64,000 bases of DNA from Nitratiruptor tergarcus DSM 16512 (GCF_027946175.1 NZ_AP026671.1:496001-560000); one strand, 5' to 3'; positions 1 through 8,737 are shown, numbered from the stretch's first letter. Numbers and translations: made by a program. Notes: generated by a model from the sequence alone, not told the origin.

Positions 1-2
1 TA

Positions 3-35
3 GTTTTTGGTGGATATAAATTTAAAAAAGGGTGA
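3..35 (+). CDS. C-terminal end of an unidentified upstream gene (partial)
   Basis: An open frame enters the window and ends at the TGA at 33-35, coding for VFGGYKFKKG. The TGA overlaps the ATG of the next gene in a TGATG arrangement, the style of coupling used throughout this window. Since a hydrogenase maturation protease follows, the truncated gene could be the cytochrome b subunit of a membrane-bound hydrogenase (hydC type). That is inference from gene order; ten residues identify nothing. Confidence 0.4.
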   Translation, partial: VFGGYKFKKG

Positions 36-589
36 TGTTGAAGACGGCAATTATAGGAATTGGCAATATTTTGTTCATGGATGAGGGTATTGGGGTATAT
101 GCCTCAAAATATCTTGAGAAGAATTTTGTCTTTGATGATGATGTAGAAATTATCGATGGAGGGACACTGGGGTTTAAACTTATGCGCTACTATCAAGAGT
201 ACGATAAAGTAGTGATATTGGATACAGTCTCCATCGAAGATGCTCCAGGCTCCATATATAATCTCCCTAGTGAGGTTTTACTGGGGCTTGGAGAGTATAG
301 AAAAACAGCACATGAAGTTGAAGTTGTGGAGATGCTTGAGATTTGCAGTATGCTTGAATCCATCGCACAAGTGAATATTATTGGAATCGTGCCAAAAGAT
401 ATCGAAAGCGTTGGTATTGGTTTAACGGATACCATGCGAGAATCTTTTGACAGCTACATACAAACGCTTTTGCAAGAGCTGGAAAAAAACGGTATTCAAT
501 ATCAAAGAAGAGCCAATAAAACGCTTGACTCGATTATCTTTGAGTATGCAAACCCCTCAATGAAAGAGTGTAATGACATTACAGTTTGA
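35..589 (+). CDS. hydD: HydD/HyaD-type [NiFe]-hydrogenase maturation protease
   Basis: Endopeptidase of the HycI/HyaD/HupD family (peptidase A31), which removes the C-terminal peptide of the hydrogenase large subunit after nickel insertion. The N-terminus has the family signature GIGNILFMDEGIG, whose Glu is a metal ligand; a DTV segment near residue 65 and an AHEVE segment near residue 92 supply the other expected Asp and His ligands. Length about 184 residues is usual. The start is ambiguous: GTG at 32, ATG at 35 and TTG at 38 are all in frame. ATG is chosen for its overlap with the upstream stop, but TTG at 38 sits better behind AAGGG (28-32). The 3' end overlaps hydE by 17 bp, indicating one operon. 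Confidence 0.9.
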   Translation: MLKTAIIGIGNILFMDEGIGVYASKYLEKNFVFDDDVEIIDGGTLGFKLMRYYQEYDKVVILDTVSIEDAPGSIYNLPSEVLLGLGEYRKTAHEVEVVEMLEICSMLESIAQVNIIGIVPKDIESVGIGLTDTMRESFDSYIQTLLQELEKNGIQYQRRANKTLDSIIFEYANPSMKECNDITV

Positions 590-2333
590 GTATCATTCCC
601 ATACAACATATTTTTTAAAGCGTATTCATGCAGTTGCAGAACTTACAAATACTTCTATAAAATTGGAAATAAAATTTCCCTTTATTTATGTAACATTTGA
701 GGAAAATATTGAAGAGTTTACAAAAGCTCTGGATGAGCATCTTTATAACTCCATCTTTTTTAAAATTGTCCAAGTTTGTGAAGAAAATCCTCCATCAAAA
801 GGCTCACTTACATATATTCCATCCTCTATCGCTCTTTGTCCAAACTGCATCAAAGAGATGTTAGATCCCTCTTCAAGAAGATACTACTATCCATTTACCA
901 GCTGTAACTCTTGTGGCTATCAAAGTGGCTTTCTTATTCACTATCCATTTGAAAGACCAAATACGCTGTTAAATTTTTTCAAACCCTGTAACGAGTGCCA
1001 AGAAGAACTAGAGTCAAATCCTTTTCGCGAAAACTATCCGCTCATTACCTGTACAGAGTGCAATATCCCTATCAAACTTACCGACAAAAAAGGCTCAAAA
1101 GTTCTGTTTGCCAATGAAGAGGAGGAGTATAAACAGATCTTTGACATTGCCGCCAATGCACTCAAAGATGGGAAGAGGGTTCGCATAAAAACATTTAGAG
1201 GATATAAGCGATTCTATTTGGAAAAAGACAACCAAAGCTATGTGCTTATCAACCGTCTAAATGAAGAGTTTTTGGTTTTGCCAATGGAAAAAAGAGCTCT
1301 TTTTAGTATTGAAAGACCCCAACTCTATCTCACATCAAGTAGTGGCGAAATTGTAGAAGCGTGCGGTGTATGGGATGGTTTTACAACCCTTCTTATGGCT
1401 TCACTCAATGAGGATTTTTGCTATTTTGATGAGAAAGAGGATGCGGATCTTTTCATCGATTTTGATCTTCCTATAACATTTTACGAAGCGCCAAAATATT
1501 TTATCAATAAACACTTCTCCTTTTTTCGCCCCAATAGTGAATCTTTGTTTCCAAAATATTGCAACAGTTCCAAAACGGCTCTTATAGGATCTTTTTTGCT
1601 CCATAACGGTATCATCGATAAAGTAGAACATTTTAAAGAGGTAGAGACAGACTCTATCACAGTATTTCAAGAAGAGCCCATAGAACACTCCTCCATAAGG
1701 GTACAAGACTTGGCAAGAGCCGTTTTTGAAAGCGTCCTCAAAGAGCATGGGATAACTGAACCAACTGTTGGGGTCTATTTTTTCAACAGAGTCAAGTTCT
1801 TCTATAAAAAACAGGTTACAAAAGAGGTCTTCGATTTTGGCGAGATAAAGTTTGAACCAAAACGAAAGGTGGTCGAGCAGTTTCAAAAGAGATTTCCCAA
1901 GCGTTATGAAGCTTTTGAAAAGCAGAAAAATTTTATCTTGAAAGCAGCTAGACTAATAGGTTTTGATGGTAATCTCGACTCATTCAATAAACTAAGCTTC
2001 TCATTTGGAGGAAAAGGCGGAGTAAGTATTGACTGCAGGGTAGAGGAGAATAGTTTTGATTACTCAAGTTTTTATGCATCTATCATGAGTTTCGTTTTGG
2101 CTGATGCTGATACTAAGCTCATAGCCTACTCCATTTTTGAATCATTAGGTGATTTTCTAAGCAATCAAGCTGTCTCAATCTATAGAGAAACAAAGGCAAA
2201 TCATATTGTTCTATGTGGAGCCTTTATCGCGAACAGTGCATTTTTTAGCAGGTTTACAAGAAATGCCCCTATGACAAAGGTAAATATCGAGTATCCGATT
2301 GATAACGAAAGCGCTCTTGTGGGAGTGCAATGA
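573..2333 (+). CDS. hydE: HydE, HypF-like hydrogenase accessory protein
   Basis: Resembles HydE of Wolinella and Helicobacter, a protein linked to hydrogenase activity whose biochemistry is unclear to me. Residues 89-163 hold four CxxC pairs (C89/C92, C111/C114, C139/C142, C160/C163) with the spacing and intervening sequence of the HypF zinc fingers, including DPSSRRYYYP beside DPQSRRYRYP in HypF next door. The VQGVGFRP acylphosphatase signature is absent, although the first 65 residues could be a divergent domain of that size. The last ~150 residues (IVLCGAFIANSAFF) echo the HypF Kae1-like end (ILSGGVFQNKTLL) without its metal-binding HHLAH motif. It lies between hydD and hypF with short overlaps. 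Best read as a degenerate HypF paralogue. Confidence 0.8.
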   Translation: MTLQFEYHSHTTYFLKRIHAVAELTNTSIKLEIKFPFIYVTFEENIEEFTKALDEHLYNSIFFKIVQVCEENPPSKGSLTYIPSSIALCPNCIKEMLDPSSRRYYYPFTSCNSCGYQSGFLIHYPFERPNTLLNFFKPCNECQEELESNPFRENYPLITCTECNIPIKLTDKKGSKVLFANEEEEYKQIFDIAANALKDGKRVRIKTFRGYKRFYLEKDNQSYVLINRLNEEFLVLPMEKRALFSIERPQLYLTSSSGEIVEACGVWDGFTTLLMASLNEDFCYFDEKEDADLFIDFDLPITFYEAPKYFINKHFSFFRPNSESLFPKYCNSSKTALIGSFLLHNGIIDKVEHFKEVETDSITVFQEEPIEHSSIRVQDLARAVFESVLKEHGITEPTVGVYFFNRVKFFYKKQVTKEVFDFGEIKFEPKRKVVEQFQKRFPKRYEAFEKQKNFILKAARLIGFDGNLDSFNKLSFSFGGKGGVSIDCRVEENSFDYSSFYASIMSFVLADADTKLIAYSIFESLGDFLSNQAVSIYRETKANHIVLCGAFIANSAFFSRFTRNAPMTKVNIEYPIDNESALVGVQ

Positions 2334-4441
2334 GAATATTTGTCAAAGGGATCGTCCAAGGAGTGGGCTTTCGTCCCTTTGTCTACAAACTGGCCAATAA
2401 ACTTGGACTCACAGGGTTCATCCGTAACTGTAGCGATGGTGTAGAGATTGTTATAGAGGGTGAGAATGAGGAGCTTTTTCTAGAGCATCTTCAATCAAAC
2501 CTTCCGCCTCTTGCCAAAATCTTCTCTTTGCAAATCCAAAGTACTCCAAAACAAAATTTCCAAAGTTTTACAATTTTCAAAAGCCAAGAGGGGCAAAAAG
2601 AGACTTTTTTATCCCCAGATATCTCTATTTGTGATGCGTGCTTACAAGATCTTTTTGATCCTCAAAGCAGACGTTACCGTTATCCTCTCATCAACTGTAC
2701 CAATTGCGGTCCAAGATTTACTATCATAAAAGATCTTCCCTATGACCGAAAGAACACATCCATGGCTAAGTTTCCTATGTGCCAAGAGTGTCAAAGAGAA
2801 TATCATGATCCAAATAGTCGCTTTTTTCATGCACAGCCGATTGGATGTAACAGTTGTGGTCCTAAACTCTTTTATGAATCATTGAGCGGATATGAAGCAA
2901 TCGAAGCAGTTGTAAAGGATATTCTAACTGGTGAGATTGTTGCTATCAAAGGAGTAGGGGGATACCATCTTGTCTGTTTGCCAAAATCTGCTTGCAAACT
3001 CCGACAAATCAAAAGAAGACCTAAAAAACCCTTTGCTCTTATGTTTAAATCGATTGGGAAAATAAAAGAGGTCTGTCATATTAATGAATATGAAGAAAAT
3101 CTTATTACATCCAAAGAGCGCCCTATAGTCATCGTCAAAGCAAAAAAAATTTTTGCGGATGTAGCACCTGATATCGATAGGCTTGGAGTATTTTTACCCT
3201 ATTCGCCTATTTACTATCTCCTCTTTTCTTTGATTGATTCGCCTCTTGTGGTCACAAGTGCAAATATCTCGGATGAGCCAATTGTTAAAGATGAAGAGAA
3301 TATTAAAAGATTTACGCAAAAAGTTTTATATTACAATCGAGAGATTGTTCGAAGTTGCGATGACAGTGTGGTAGTTGGTATAGATAATAGGCCACTATTT
3401 TATAGACTCAGCAGGGGATATGGTCCAAAAAGTTTTTATCTCTCTAAACAGCTTCCTGCAATCTTAGCGGTAGGTGCTAGACAAAAAAATACAATTTCTC
3501 TTGGTTTTTCAAACAATATCATCCTCTCCCCTTATATTGGAGATATTAAAAATATTCAAAGCTATAACTATTTTATACAAGTGATTGAAGATTTCAAAAA
3601 GATCTACGATTTTTCACCGGAAGTTGTCGTATGCGACAAACACCCGGGATATGAGACTACGCAGTATGCAAAATCTTTGGATATTACAACTGTCGAGATG
3701 CAACACCATTTGGCTCATATCTATGCTGCGAAGGCAGAGATGGAGCTTACACACCATCCTCTGTCACAAAATCTCTTTTTGGGATTTAGTTGGGATGGAA
3801 CTGGATATGGTGATGATGGGAAAGTATGGGGTGGGGAGGTGTTTGTAGGTGATGAAAGAAAATACCATTTTGACTATCTAAAAATTGCTGGTGGCGAAAA
3901 GGCTATTAAAGATATCAGGCTTATTGCTTGGAGCCTATTAAAAAAATATGGTTTTGAAATAGAAGACAAGCTCTTTAATCTTGCTTATGAAAAAAATATC
4001 AACTGCTTTGAAACGAGCTCCGTTGGAAGACTCTTTGATGCGGTTGCTTTTCTGGCAGGGCTTTGTACATACCAAGAGTATGAAGGCTATACCGGACTCT
4101 TGGTAGAAAAAGCATATCAAGCCAGAGAGGATCGATATGAGTTTTATATTCACGATGGGATCATTACAATAGATTTTCTATCCCTTATCAAGGATAAAAA
4201 AGCAGATATTCCTACGAAATTTTTAAATACTCTTACTGCTATTATTGTCGAAATCGCAAAAAGAGAGAAACTCCCGGTTATTTTGAGCGGAGGCGTCTTT
4301 CAAAACAAAACTTTACTGGAAAATACTATCAAAAAACTGCAACAAAACAGCATCCCTTACTTCTTTCCAACACAAATCCCTATAAATGATGGGGGAATCA
4401 GCCTGGGACAACTCTGGTATGCTCTCGAAAACTATAAATGA
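2330..4441 (+). CDS. hypF: Carbamoyltransferase HypF
   Basis: HypF turns carbamoyl phosphate and ATP into a thiocarboxamide on the HypE C-terminal Cys, the source of the cyanide ligands of [NiFe]-hydrogenase. Domains in order: acylphosphatase-like (VQGVGFRPFVYKLA, residues 9-22); two zinc fingers with CxxC pairs at 101/104, 123/126, 151/154 and 173/176; a YrdC-like domain from about 190 (IKGVGGYHLVCLP); and a Kae1-like domain with the metal-binding QHHLAHIYAA near 463 and ILSGGVFQNK near the C-terminus. At 703 residues it is slightly shorter than the E. coli protein and complete. Its ATG overlaps the hydE stop (ATGA), so the two are probably coupled. Confidence 0.97.
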   Translation: MRIFVKGIVQGVGFRPFVYKLANKLGLTGFIRNCSDGVEIVIEGENEELFLEHLQSNLPPLAKIFSLQIQSTPKQNFQSFTIFKSQEGQKETFLSPDISICDACLQDLFDPQSRRYRYPLINCTNCGPRFTIIKDLPYDRKNTSMAKFPMCQECQREYHDPNSRFFHAQPIGCNSCGPKLFYESLSGYEAIEAVVKDILTGEIVAIKGVGGYHLVCLPKSACKLRQIKRRPKKPFALMFKSIGKIKEVCHINEYEENLITSKERPIVIVKAKKIFADVAPDIDRLGVFLPYSPIYYLLFSLIDSPLVVTSANISDEPIVKDEENIKRFTQKVLYYNREIVRSCDDSVVVGIDNRPLFYRLSRGYGPKSFYLSKQLPAILAVGARQKNTISLGFSNNIILSPYIGDIKNIQSYNYFIQVIEDFKKIYDFSPEVVVCDKHPGYETTQYAKSLDITTVEMQHHLAHIYAAKAEMELTHHPLSQNLFLGFSWDGTGYGDDGKVWGGEVFVGDERKYHFDYLKIAGGEKAIKDIRLIAWSLLKKYGFEIEDKLFNLAYEKNINCFETSSVGRLFDAVAFLAGLCTYQEYEGYTGLLVEKAYQAREDRYEFYIHDGIITIDFLSLIKDKKADIPTKFLNTLTAIIVEIAKREKLPVILSGGVFQNKTLLENTIKKLQQNSIPYFFPTQIPINDGGISLGQLWYALENYK

Positions 4442-4445
4442 ACGA

Positions 4446-5141
4446 TCAATGCTCCTCTATCTCCATCACCCATATCTCTTCACTTTTTTTGCTGATAATC
4501 TCTTTGAGCCGCAATCCTTCAAAAGAGAAATCTCTTAATTTTTTAAAGCTATCGATTTGATTTTCGGCAATTTGACGAAGAATTTTCCCCCTGTATGCCT
4601 TTGCCCAGTGGCTCACCACTTTGCCATTTTTGATAAATTTCATCTTCAAAGAAAAGTTTGGTTTGTAAAATTTTTCATAATATCCAGCCCTCAAATCTAA
4701 AATCTCCTCATCTTGTAGCAAGTTTTTACAAAAGGGGGCGTACAATTTCTCTGGTTTTATATCCCCAACTGCTTCGCCTTGTTTCAGTTTGTAAAAGGGA
4801 ATCAAATCCTTTGCACATAGTGGCCCAAAAAGATTTGAAAAAATAATGAGATGCTCATCAATGAATTCTTGATAGAGCGGATGAAGAGAGTCGTAATCGA
4901 AATATTCATAAGCAACTCCGGTATATCGCCGTACTGCTTTAAGAGTAGGGGAATGAAAAATATCTATATCCAATAACTCTTTTGTACCGAAAAGTTTCAA
5001 TATTGCCTCTTTGCTTCCATGTTTTACAATGTCATCATATTTTTGCAAAATCGCTTCTCTATCGACATTAAAACAGAACTGCATCTTTTGATGATCACCA
5101 CCTGATCGCTTCGCTTCACTTGGGGCAAAAAGAATCTTCAT
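4446..5141 (-). CDS. yaaA: YaaA-like (UPF0246) peroxide-stress protein
   Basis: Member of the YaaA/UPF0246 family; E. coli YaaA lowers intracellular free iron during H2O2 stress. Family landmarks are MKILFAPSEAKRSGG at the start, AVRRYTGVAYE near residue 65, SNLFGPLCAKDLIPFYKLK near 102 and SHWAKAYRGKILR near 178. Length 231 is a little under the usual 240-260. It is the last gene of a minus-strand set: its start overlaps the NDH-2-like stop by 4 bp. It converges on hypF with 4 bp between the ends. The family call is firm; a role in peroxide defence is transferred from E. coli. Confidence 0.8.
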   Translation of the reverse strand: MKILFAPSEAKRSGGDHQKMQFCFNVDREAILQKYDDIVKHGSKEAILKLFGTKELLDIDIFHSPTLKAVRRYTGVAYEYFDYDSLHPLYQEFIDEHLIIFSNLFGPLCAKDLIPFYKLKQGEAVGDIKPEKLYAPFCKNLLQDEEILDLRAGYYEKFYKPNFSLKMKFIKNGKVVSHWAKAYRGKILRQIAENQIDSFKKLRDFSFEGLRLKEIISKKSEEIWVMEIEEH

Positions 5142-6325
5142 TTTTCTCCTTTACACGCCGTTAATTTTTCAAACCCTTGCTTGGCTTTCAATTTAAGAGG
5201 CCATTTATACCATTTTTCTATCGCTTTTTTGCCAATCCAACCCAGAATCCCACTGATTTGAAAACCAAAAGGAGTTACGATTATCGCATATTTTCCACCT
5301 AGAGCAATGGCAAGTCCCCGCAGTCTGATATTGGCTCTTTGCAAAGGTTGATTGGAAATGGCCTGAAGGATATTTTTAGCGGCAATTACTCCACTTTGCT
5401 CAGCACTTTGTGCTGTGGGAGGAATGAGGTTTCCTTCTTTATCTTTTAAAACTGCCACATCACCTACAGCAAAGATATTTTTTTCTACTCGCAAATACTC
5501 ATCAACGACCAAAAATCCTCTCGCATCTTTTTCATTTTCAAGATTTTGAATAAAAGGTGAGGGCTCAATTCCTCCGGCAAATATTGCAAAATCAAAATCT
5601 ATCGTTTCTCCACTACTAAGTATCGCCTTTTGTTCTGTAATTTCATTGACATATTGAGGAACTAAAGAAACACTTAATTGTCGCAATCTTTTTACAGCCT
5701 TATCACGTGTTTTCTCACTAAGTCCTTTTAGAATATGTTTTGAAAGAAGTTGGATTTCGATATTTCCACAACTCAGGGCATTTTCTTTTACATACTGGTT
5801 AAAATAGCATCGCATTTCGGCTGCTATCTCTACCCCACTCAACCCCCCTCCAATGACAATGACTCGAAAACTTCTTTGCGCTCTTTTGGGTTCAAGCCTT
5901 GCAAAGAGTTCCTCTTCAAAATACTGTTTTATATGAAGAGCCGCACGCAGACTTTTGACACCCAAAGAGTGTTTTCCTTTTTTCTCAAATCCTTGCAAAA
6001 ACTTTGTCACGCTTCCAGTTGCAATAATGCAATAATCAAAAGGATAGGTCCCTCCTTTGCATACAACTTGATCTTCTTTGATAACAACCGCTTCATCGTG
6101 GATAAAATGAAAATTTTCGCCAAAACTAGCAACTAGTGTTGGCAAATAGATAAAACTCTCTTGAATTGGAATTTTCGAAGCAACGAGATCGTAACTCTCC
6201 GTTTGAAGATAGTGATAGGTGTGTTGATCAATAAGTGTTACTTCAATATTTTGATCATTTCTTGCAAACTCTTCCAAAGCCTTTATTCCTCCGTACCCAC
6301 CGCCTATGACAACCACTTTTCTCAT
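5138..6325 (-). CDS. NDH-2-like NAD(P)H dehydrogenase (FAD-dependent)
   Basis: Flavoprotein of the two-dinucleotide-fold superfamily, most like type II NADH:quinone dehydrogenase, which passes electrons from NADH to quinone without pumping protons. It has an N-terminal FAD fold (VVIGGGYGGIKA), a second nucleotide fold near residue 156 (VIVIGGGLSGVEIAAE), the FAD-contact motif IFAVGDVA, and PPTAQSAEQSG, matching the AQxAxQ quinone-site motif of NDH-2. The C-terminus is basic and amphipathic (GWIGKKAIEKWYKWPLKLK), suited to peripheral membrane binding. Length 395. No paired cysteines like those of sulfide:quinone reductase were seen. Overlaps the genes on both sides by 4 bp. Confidence 0.8.
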   Translation of the reverse strand: MRKVVVIGGGYGGIKALEEFARNDQNIEVTLIDQHTYHYLQTESYDLVASKIPIQESFIYLPTLVASFGENFHFIHDEAVVIKEDQVVCKGGTYPFDYCIIATGSVTKFLQGFEKKGKHSLGVKSLRAALHIKQYFEEELFARLEPKRAQRSFRVIVIGGGLSGVEIAAEMRCYFNQYVKENALSCGNIEIQLLSKHILKGLSEKTRDKAVKRLRQLSVSLVPQYVNEITEQKAILSSGETIDFDFAIFAGGIEPSPFIQNLENEKDARGFLVVDEYLRVEKNIFAVGDVAVLKDKEGNLIPPTAQSAEQSGVIAAKNILQAISNQPLQRANIRLRGLAIALGGKYAIIVTPFGFQISGILGWIGKKAIEKWYKWPLKLKAKQGFEKLTACKGEK

Positions 6326-6957
6326 ACTATTTCCTTTAGTTTTTCACAATCAAAATTGAACTTAAACTCAGCCTCTTTGAGATAATAGAAAAAGTTTTCC
6401 CTTTTTATCCCTCTATATTTTGGCAATAAATCTTCCAAATAGCTCCAAAAATCGTAAATAAGCCTGTTTTGACTATTTTTTTGTAACTTTGAGATCCGTA
6501 AAAAATTTTTAAATTCTTTGTAGTAAACTTCATTGAGTCCATCTTCACTGAAATAGGGTTTAAATCTTGACAGATCGGGCATCAAAAGGTTGTAGATTCT
6601 TCCTCCATAATCGAATGTCAAAAAATTGTATCCATCAAAAATATCTTTTTTTGGATCTTTTGAATTTTCCAAGTAGATATACTCTTCATATGCTCTTGTC
6701 TCTTGACGGTTCAAGTACTCCTCTTCCATAAAAGCCGCAATTTTCTTTCGAAATGCATCATAATAACTTTTAATAGTAACATAATTGTAACCGCTTCGTC
6801 TCATACATTCATTGACAGAGAGATCTTTGCAAAAACACTCAATTATTTTCTCTTTTCTTGCTATTTTTGCTGGACTAAATTTTCTTTTACATATTTTGCA
6901 TTTTCTATTGCCATTACCAAGAAGATAAGTGGGTGCATTACAATAGATACATCGCAT
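6322..6957 (-). CDS. Zinc-ribbon plus HTH protein, transposase-N-terminus-like, unknown function
   Basis: Starts with a zinc ribbon (C3, C6, C20, C23) of the type heading IS1595-like transposases, followed by a helix-turn-helix-like stretch around residues 45-75 (DLSVNECMRRSGYNYVTIKS). The remaining ~130 residues are Lys/Tyr/Phe-rich and show no DDE catalytic core or other domain I know, and no inverted repeats flank the gene, so it is not an active transposon. It is the first gene of a three-gene minus-strand operon with the NDH-2-like and YaaA-like genes and is divergent from the nickel-transporter/hyp operon. A transcription regulator derived from a transposase N-terminus is a reasonable guess; no function is known to me. 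Confidence 0.7.
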   Translation of the reverse strand: MRCIYCNAPTYLLGNGNRKCKICKRKFSPAKIARKEKIIECFCKDLSVNECMRRSGYNYVTIKSYYDAFRKKIAAFMEEEYLNRQETRAYEEYIYLENSKDPKKDIFDGYNFLTFDYGGRIYNLLMPDLSRFKPYFSEDGLNEVYYKEFKNFLRISKLQKNSQNRLIYDFWSYLEDLLPKYRGIKRENFFYYLKEAEFKFNFDCEKLKEIV

Positions 6958-7012
6958 GTGGTCCCATTTTTATAGAAGATAATATCATTTTTATTTTTAT
7001 TTTACCAAACTA

Positions 7013-7025
7013 TCATATAATGATG
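7013..7025 (+). promoter_or_regulatory. -10 box inside a palindrome, promoter of the nickel-transporter/hyp operon
   Basis: TATAAT at 7016-7021 lies 34 bp before the transporter start, fitting Campylobacterota promoters in which the -10 box is the main recognisable element. It sits within a perfect 13-bp palindrome (ATCAT-ATA-ATGAT). The upstream 30 bp is T-rich. The palindrome could be an operator or chance in AT-rich DNA. Confidence 0.55.
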
Positions 7026-7055
7026 AATAACTATTCACTTATAAAGGATAGAACA

Positions 7056-7697
7056 ATGGATTCTTTGCCGCTTCTATTAATCTTTTGGTATGGAATATTA
7101 CACGCTTTTGGTCCAGATCACCTTACAGCCATTACCGATTTTAGTATTGGTAAAAGCAAAAAGAAAACAATGCTAATCACACTCGCTTTTGCTATAGGAC
7201 ATGGGGTATCTCTTTTTATCTTTGCAAAAATTTTACAGCATATCGATATTAGCAAAACAATTCTTGCATGGGGTGATTACGCCAGCTCAAGCGTAATTAT
7301 TGCAATTGGTCTTTTCTTGCTTTTTATGGCATTGACTGGTCGTATCAATGTAGGATGGCACGAACATGACGGCAAAAAGCATATTCATATATGGTATGGC
7401 AAAAAGCATGGGCATGGTGAAAAAAAACAAGTAACATCTGCTTTGACAGTTGGTACGCTTATGGGAATTGGTGGTGTGCGAGGTATGCTGGTTACGCTGA
7501 GTGCTATCGCTCATCATGAAGTGAACTTGATGATGGTCGCTAGTTTTACGATTGGTGTAATGCTGGTCTTTTTAATGTTTGGGTATTTTATATCTTTAAT
7601 CAATGAGAATCTACTTAAAACACAAAAAAATATACGGGTAGCGTTTGCTACAGCGGGAGCAATCTCGTTGATAGTTGGAACAAATATGTTTATCTAA
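7056..7697 (+). CDS. Nickel/cobalt transporter, probable nickel supply for hydrogenase
   Basis: Integral membrane protein of about 213 residues with six or so hydrophobic segments. The first carries HAFGPDH, the His-X4-Asp-His signature of NiCoT/RcnA/UreH-type nickel carriers, and a cytoplasmic-type loop near residues 100-125 is rich in His and Lys (HEHDGKKHIHIWYGKKHGHG), as expected for metal handling. The ATG at 7056 is chosen because AAGGA (7044-7048) sits 7 bp before it; an upstream in-frame ATG at 6933 would add an unlikely leader running through the promoter. hypB begins 9 bp after the stop, which strongly suggests nickel import for hydrogenase. An exporter role cannot be excluded from sequence. 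Confidence 0.85.
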   Translation: MDSLPLLLIFWYGILHAFGPDHLTAITDFSIGKSKKKTMLITLAFAIGHGVSLFIFAKILQHIDISKTILAWGDYASSSVIIAIGLFLLFMALTGRINVGWHEHDGKKHIHIWYGKKHGHGEKKQVTSALTVGTLMGIGGVRGMLVTLSAIAHHEVNLMMVASFTIGVMLVFLMFGYFISLINENLLKTQKNIRVAFATAGAISLIVGTNMFI

Positions 7698-7706
7698 GGA
7701 GTCAAA

Positions 7707-8444
7707 ATGTGCAAAGATTGCGGATGTAGTATAACTGAACACCATCACCATCATGATCACAAACATGAGCTTCATACAAATCCCCAGCTAAATGATACAA
7801 AAACGATTGAAGTGATTACAAAAATCTTGGATAAAAATGATCATGAAGCAGCCCACAACAGGGCTCATTTTGATAAAGCCGGTGTTTTGGCAATCAATCT
7901 CATGAGCAGTCCTGGAAGTGGTAAGACTTCGCTTTTAGAGAAGTTAGCTGAAATAGATAGATTCAAATTTGCAGTGATTGAAGGAGATTTGGAAACAAAC
8001 AGGGATGCAGATCGTATCAGAGCAAAAGGGATTCAAGCTTACCAGATCACTACAGGAAGCGCATGTCATCTGGATGCTTTTATGGTACATGATGGATTAC
8101 ATCATATAGATTTAAGTGATATTGATGTCTGCTTTATCGAAAATGTTGGCAATTTGGTTTGTCCTGCAAGTTATGATGTAGGAGCACATCTCAATATCGT
8201 TTTAGTCAGTGTTCCCGAAGGAGATGACAAGATAGAAAAGTATCCGGTGATGTTTCGACAAGCAGATCTTGTACTCATTACAAAAACAGATCTTTTGCCA
8301 TACTTTGATTTTGACGTGCAAAAAGCCAAAAAGAGAGCAAGAAGACTCAAACCAAATGTTGATATTTTGGAAGTCTCTACAAAAGATGAAGAGTCTATAA
8401 AAAGAGTGGCTCAGTGGATTATATTTAAAAAGGAGATGCGCTGA
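7707..8444 (+). CDS. hypB: Hydrogenase nickel-incorporation GTPase HypB
   Basis: SIMIBI-class GTPase that works with HypA to load nickel into the hydrogenase large-subunit precursor. The N-terminus has a CxxCGC high-affinity nickel motif (C2, C5, C7) and then a His-rich stretch (HHHHHDHKHELH, residues 12-23) that may store nickel. Walker A is SSPGSGKT at 67-74; GDLETNRDADR follows near 98; the G-domain metal site Cys/His are present (GSACHLDAF); the base-specificity motif is TKTD. Length 245. AAGGAG-type ribosome binding site just upstream; the TGA overlaps the hypC ATG. Confidence 0.97.
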   Translation: MCKDCGCSITEHHHHHDHKHELHTNPQLNDTKTIEVITKILDKNDHEAAHNRAHFDKAGVLAINLMSSPGSGKTSLLEKLAEIDRFKFAVIEGDLETNRDADRIRAKGIQAYQITTGSACHLDAFMVHDGLHHIDLSDIDVCFIENVGNLVCPASYDVGAHLNIVLVSVPEGDDKIEKYPVMFRQADLVLITKTDLLPYFDFDVQKAKKRARRLKPNVDILEVSTKDEESIKRVAQWIIFKKEMR

Positions 8445-8737
8445 TGTGTCTATCCATTCCAAGCAAAGTTGTAAGCATCGATCATGATAAATGTACGGCG
8501 CTTGTTGATACATTGGGTGTGCAAAGAGAAGTTGGAATAGATTTTATCGCAGATGAAGTCAAAGTAGGGGATTTTGTGCTTATCCATATAGGCTATGCTA
8601 TGAATATCATCGATGAGGAGTATGCAAAAGAGTCCATAGCTTTGTATCAAGAGATTATTGAGAAGATGGAAGAGGCTGAAAAGAAGCAACTTATCAATGA
8701 GAGTGACAACTGTCCAGGAGATGGTAGTGGAACTTAA
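8444..8737 (+). CDS. hypC: Hydrogenase assembly chaperone HypC
   Basis: Small chaperone that with HypD carries the Fe(CN)2CO unit and delivers it to the large subunit. It begins MCLSIPSKV, with Cys2 the essential conserved residue of HypC/HupF, followed by a small beta-barrel with GDFVLIHIGYAMNIID. Length 97 with an acidic C-terminal tail (EEAEKK), slightly longer than usual. The ATG overlaps the hypB stop and the 3' end overlaps hypD, so it is translated within the hyp block. Confidence 0.96.
   Translation: MCLSIPSKVVSIDHDKCTALVDTLGVQREVGIDFIADEVKVGDFVLIHIGYAMNIIDEEYAKESIALYQEIIEKMEEAEKKQLINESDNCPGDGSGT

Noticed and set aside
1401-1886. 161-codon minus-strand frame inside hydE
   Set aside because: Antisense to hydE, composition is a shadow of it.
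6322-6957. Possible insertion sequence
   Set aside because: Only a transposase-like N-terminus; no DDE domain, terminal inverted repeats or target duplication seen.
6933-7055. Longer N-terminus for the nickel transporter
   Set aside because: The added 41 codons span the promoter and lack family sequence.
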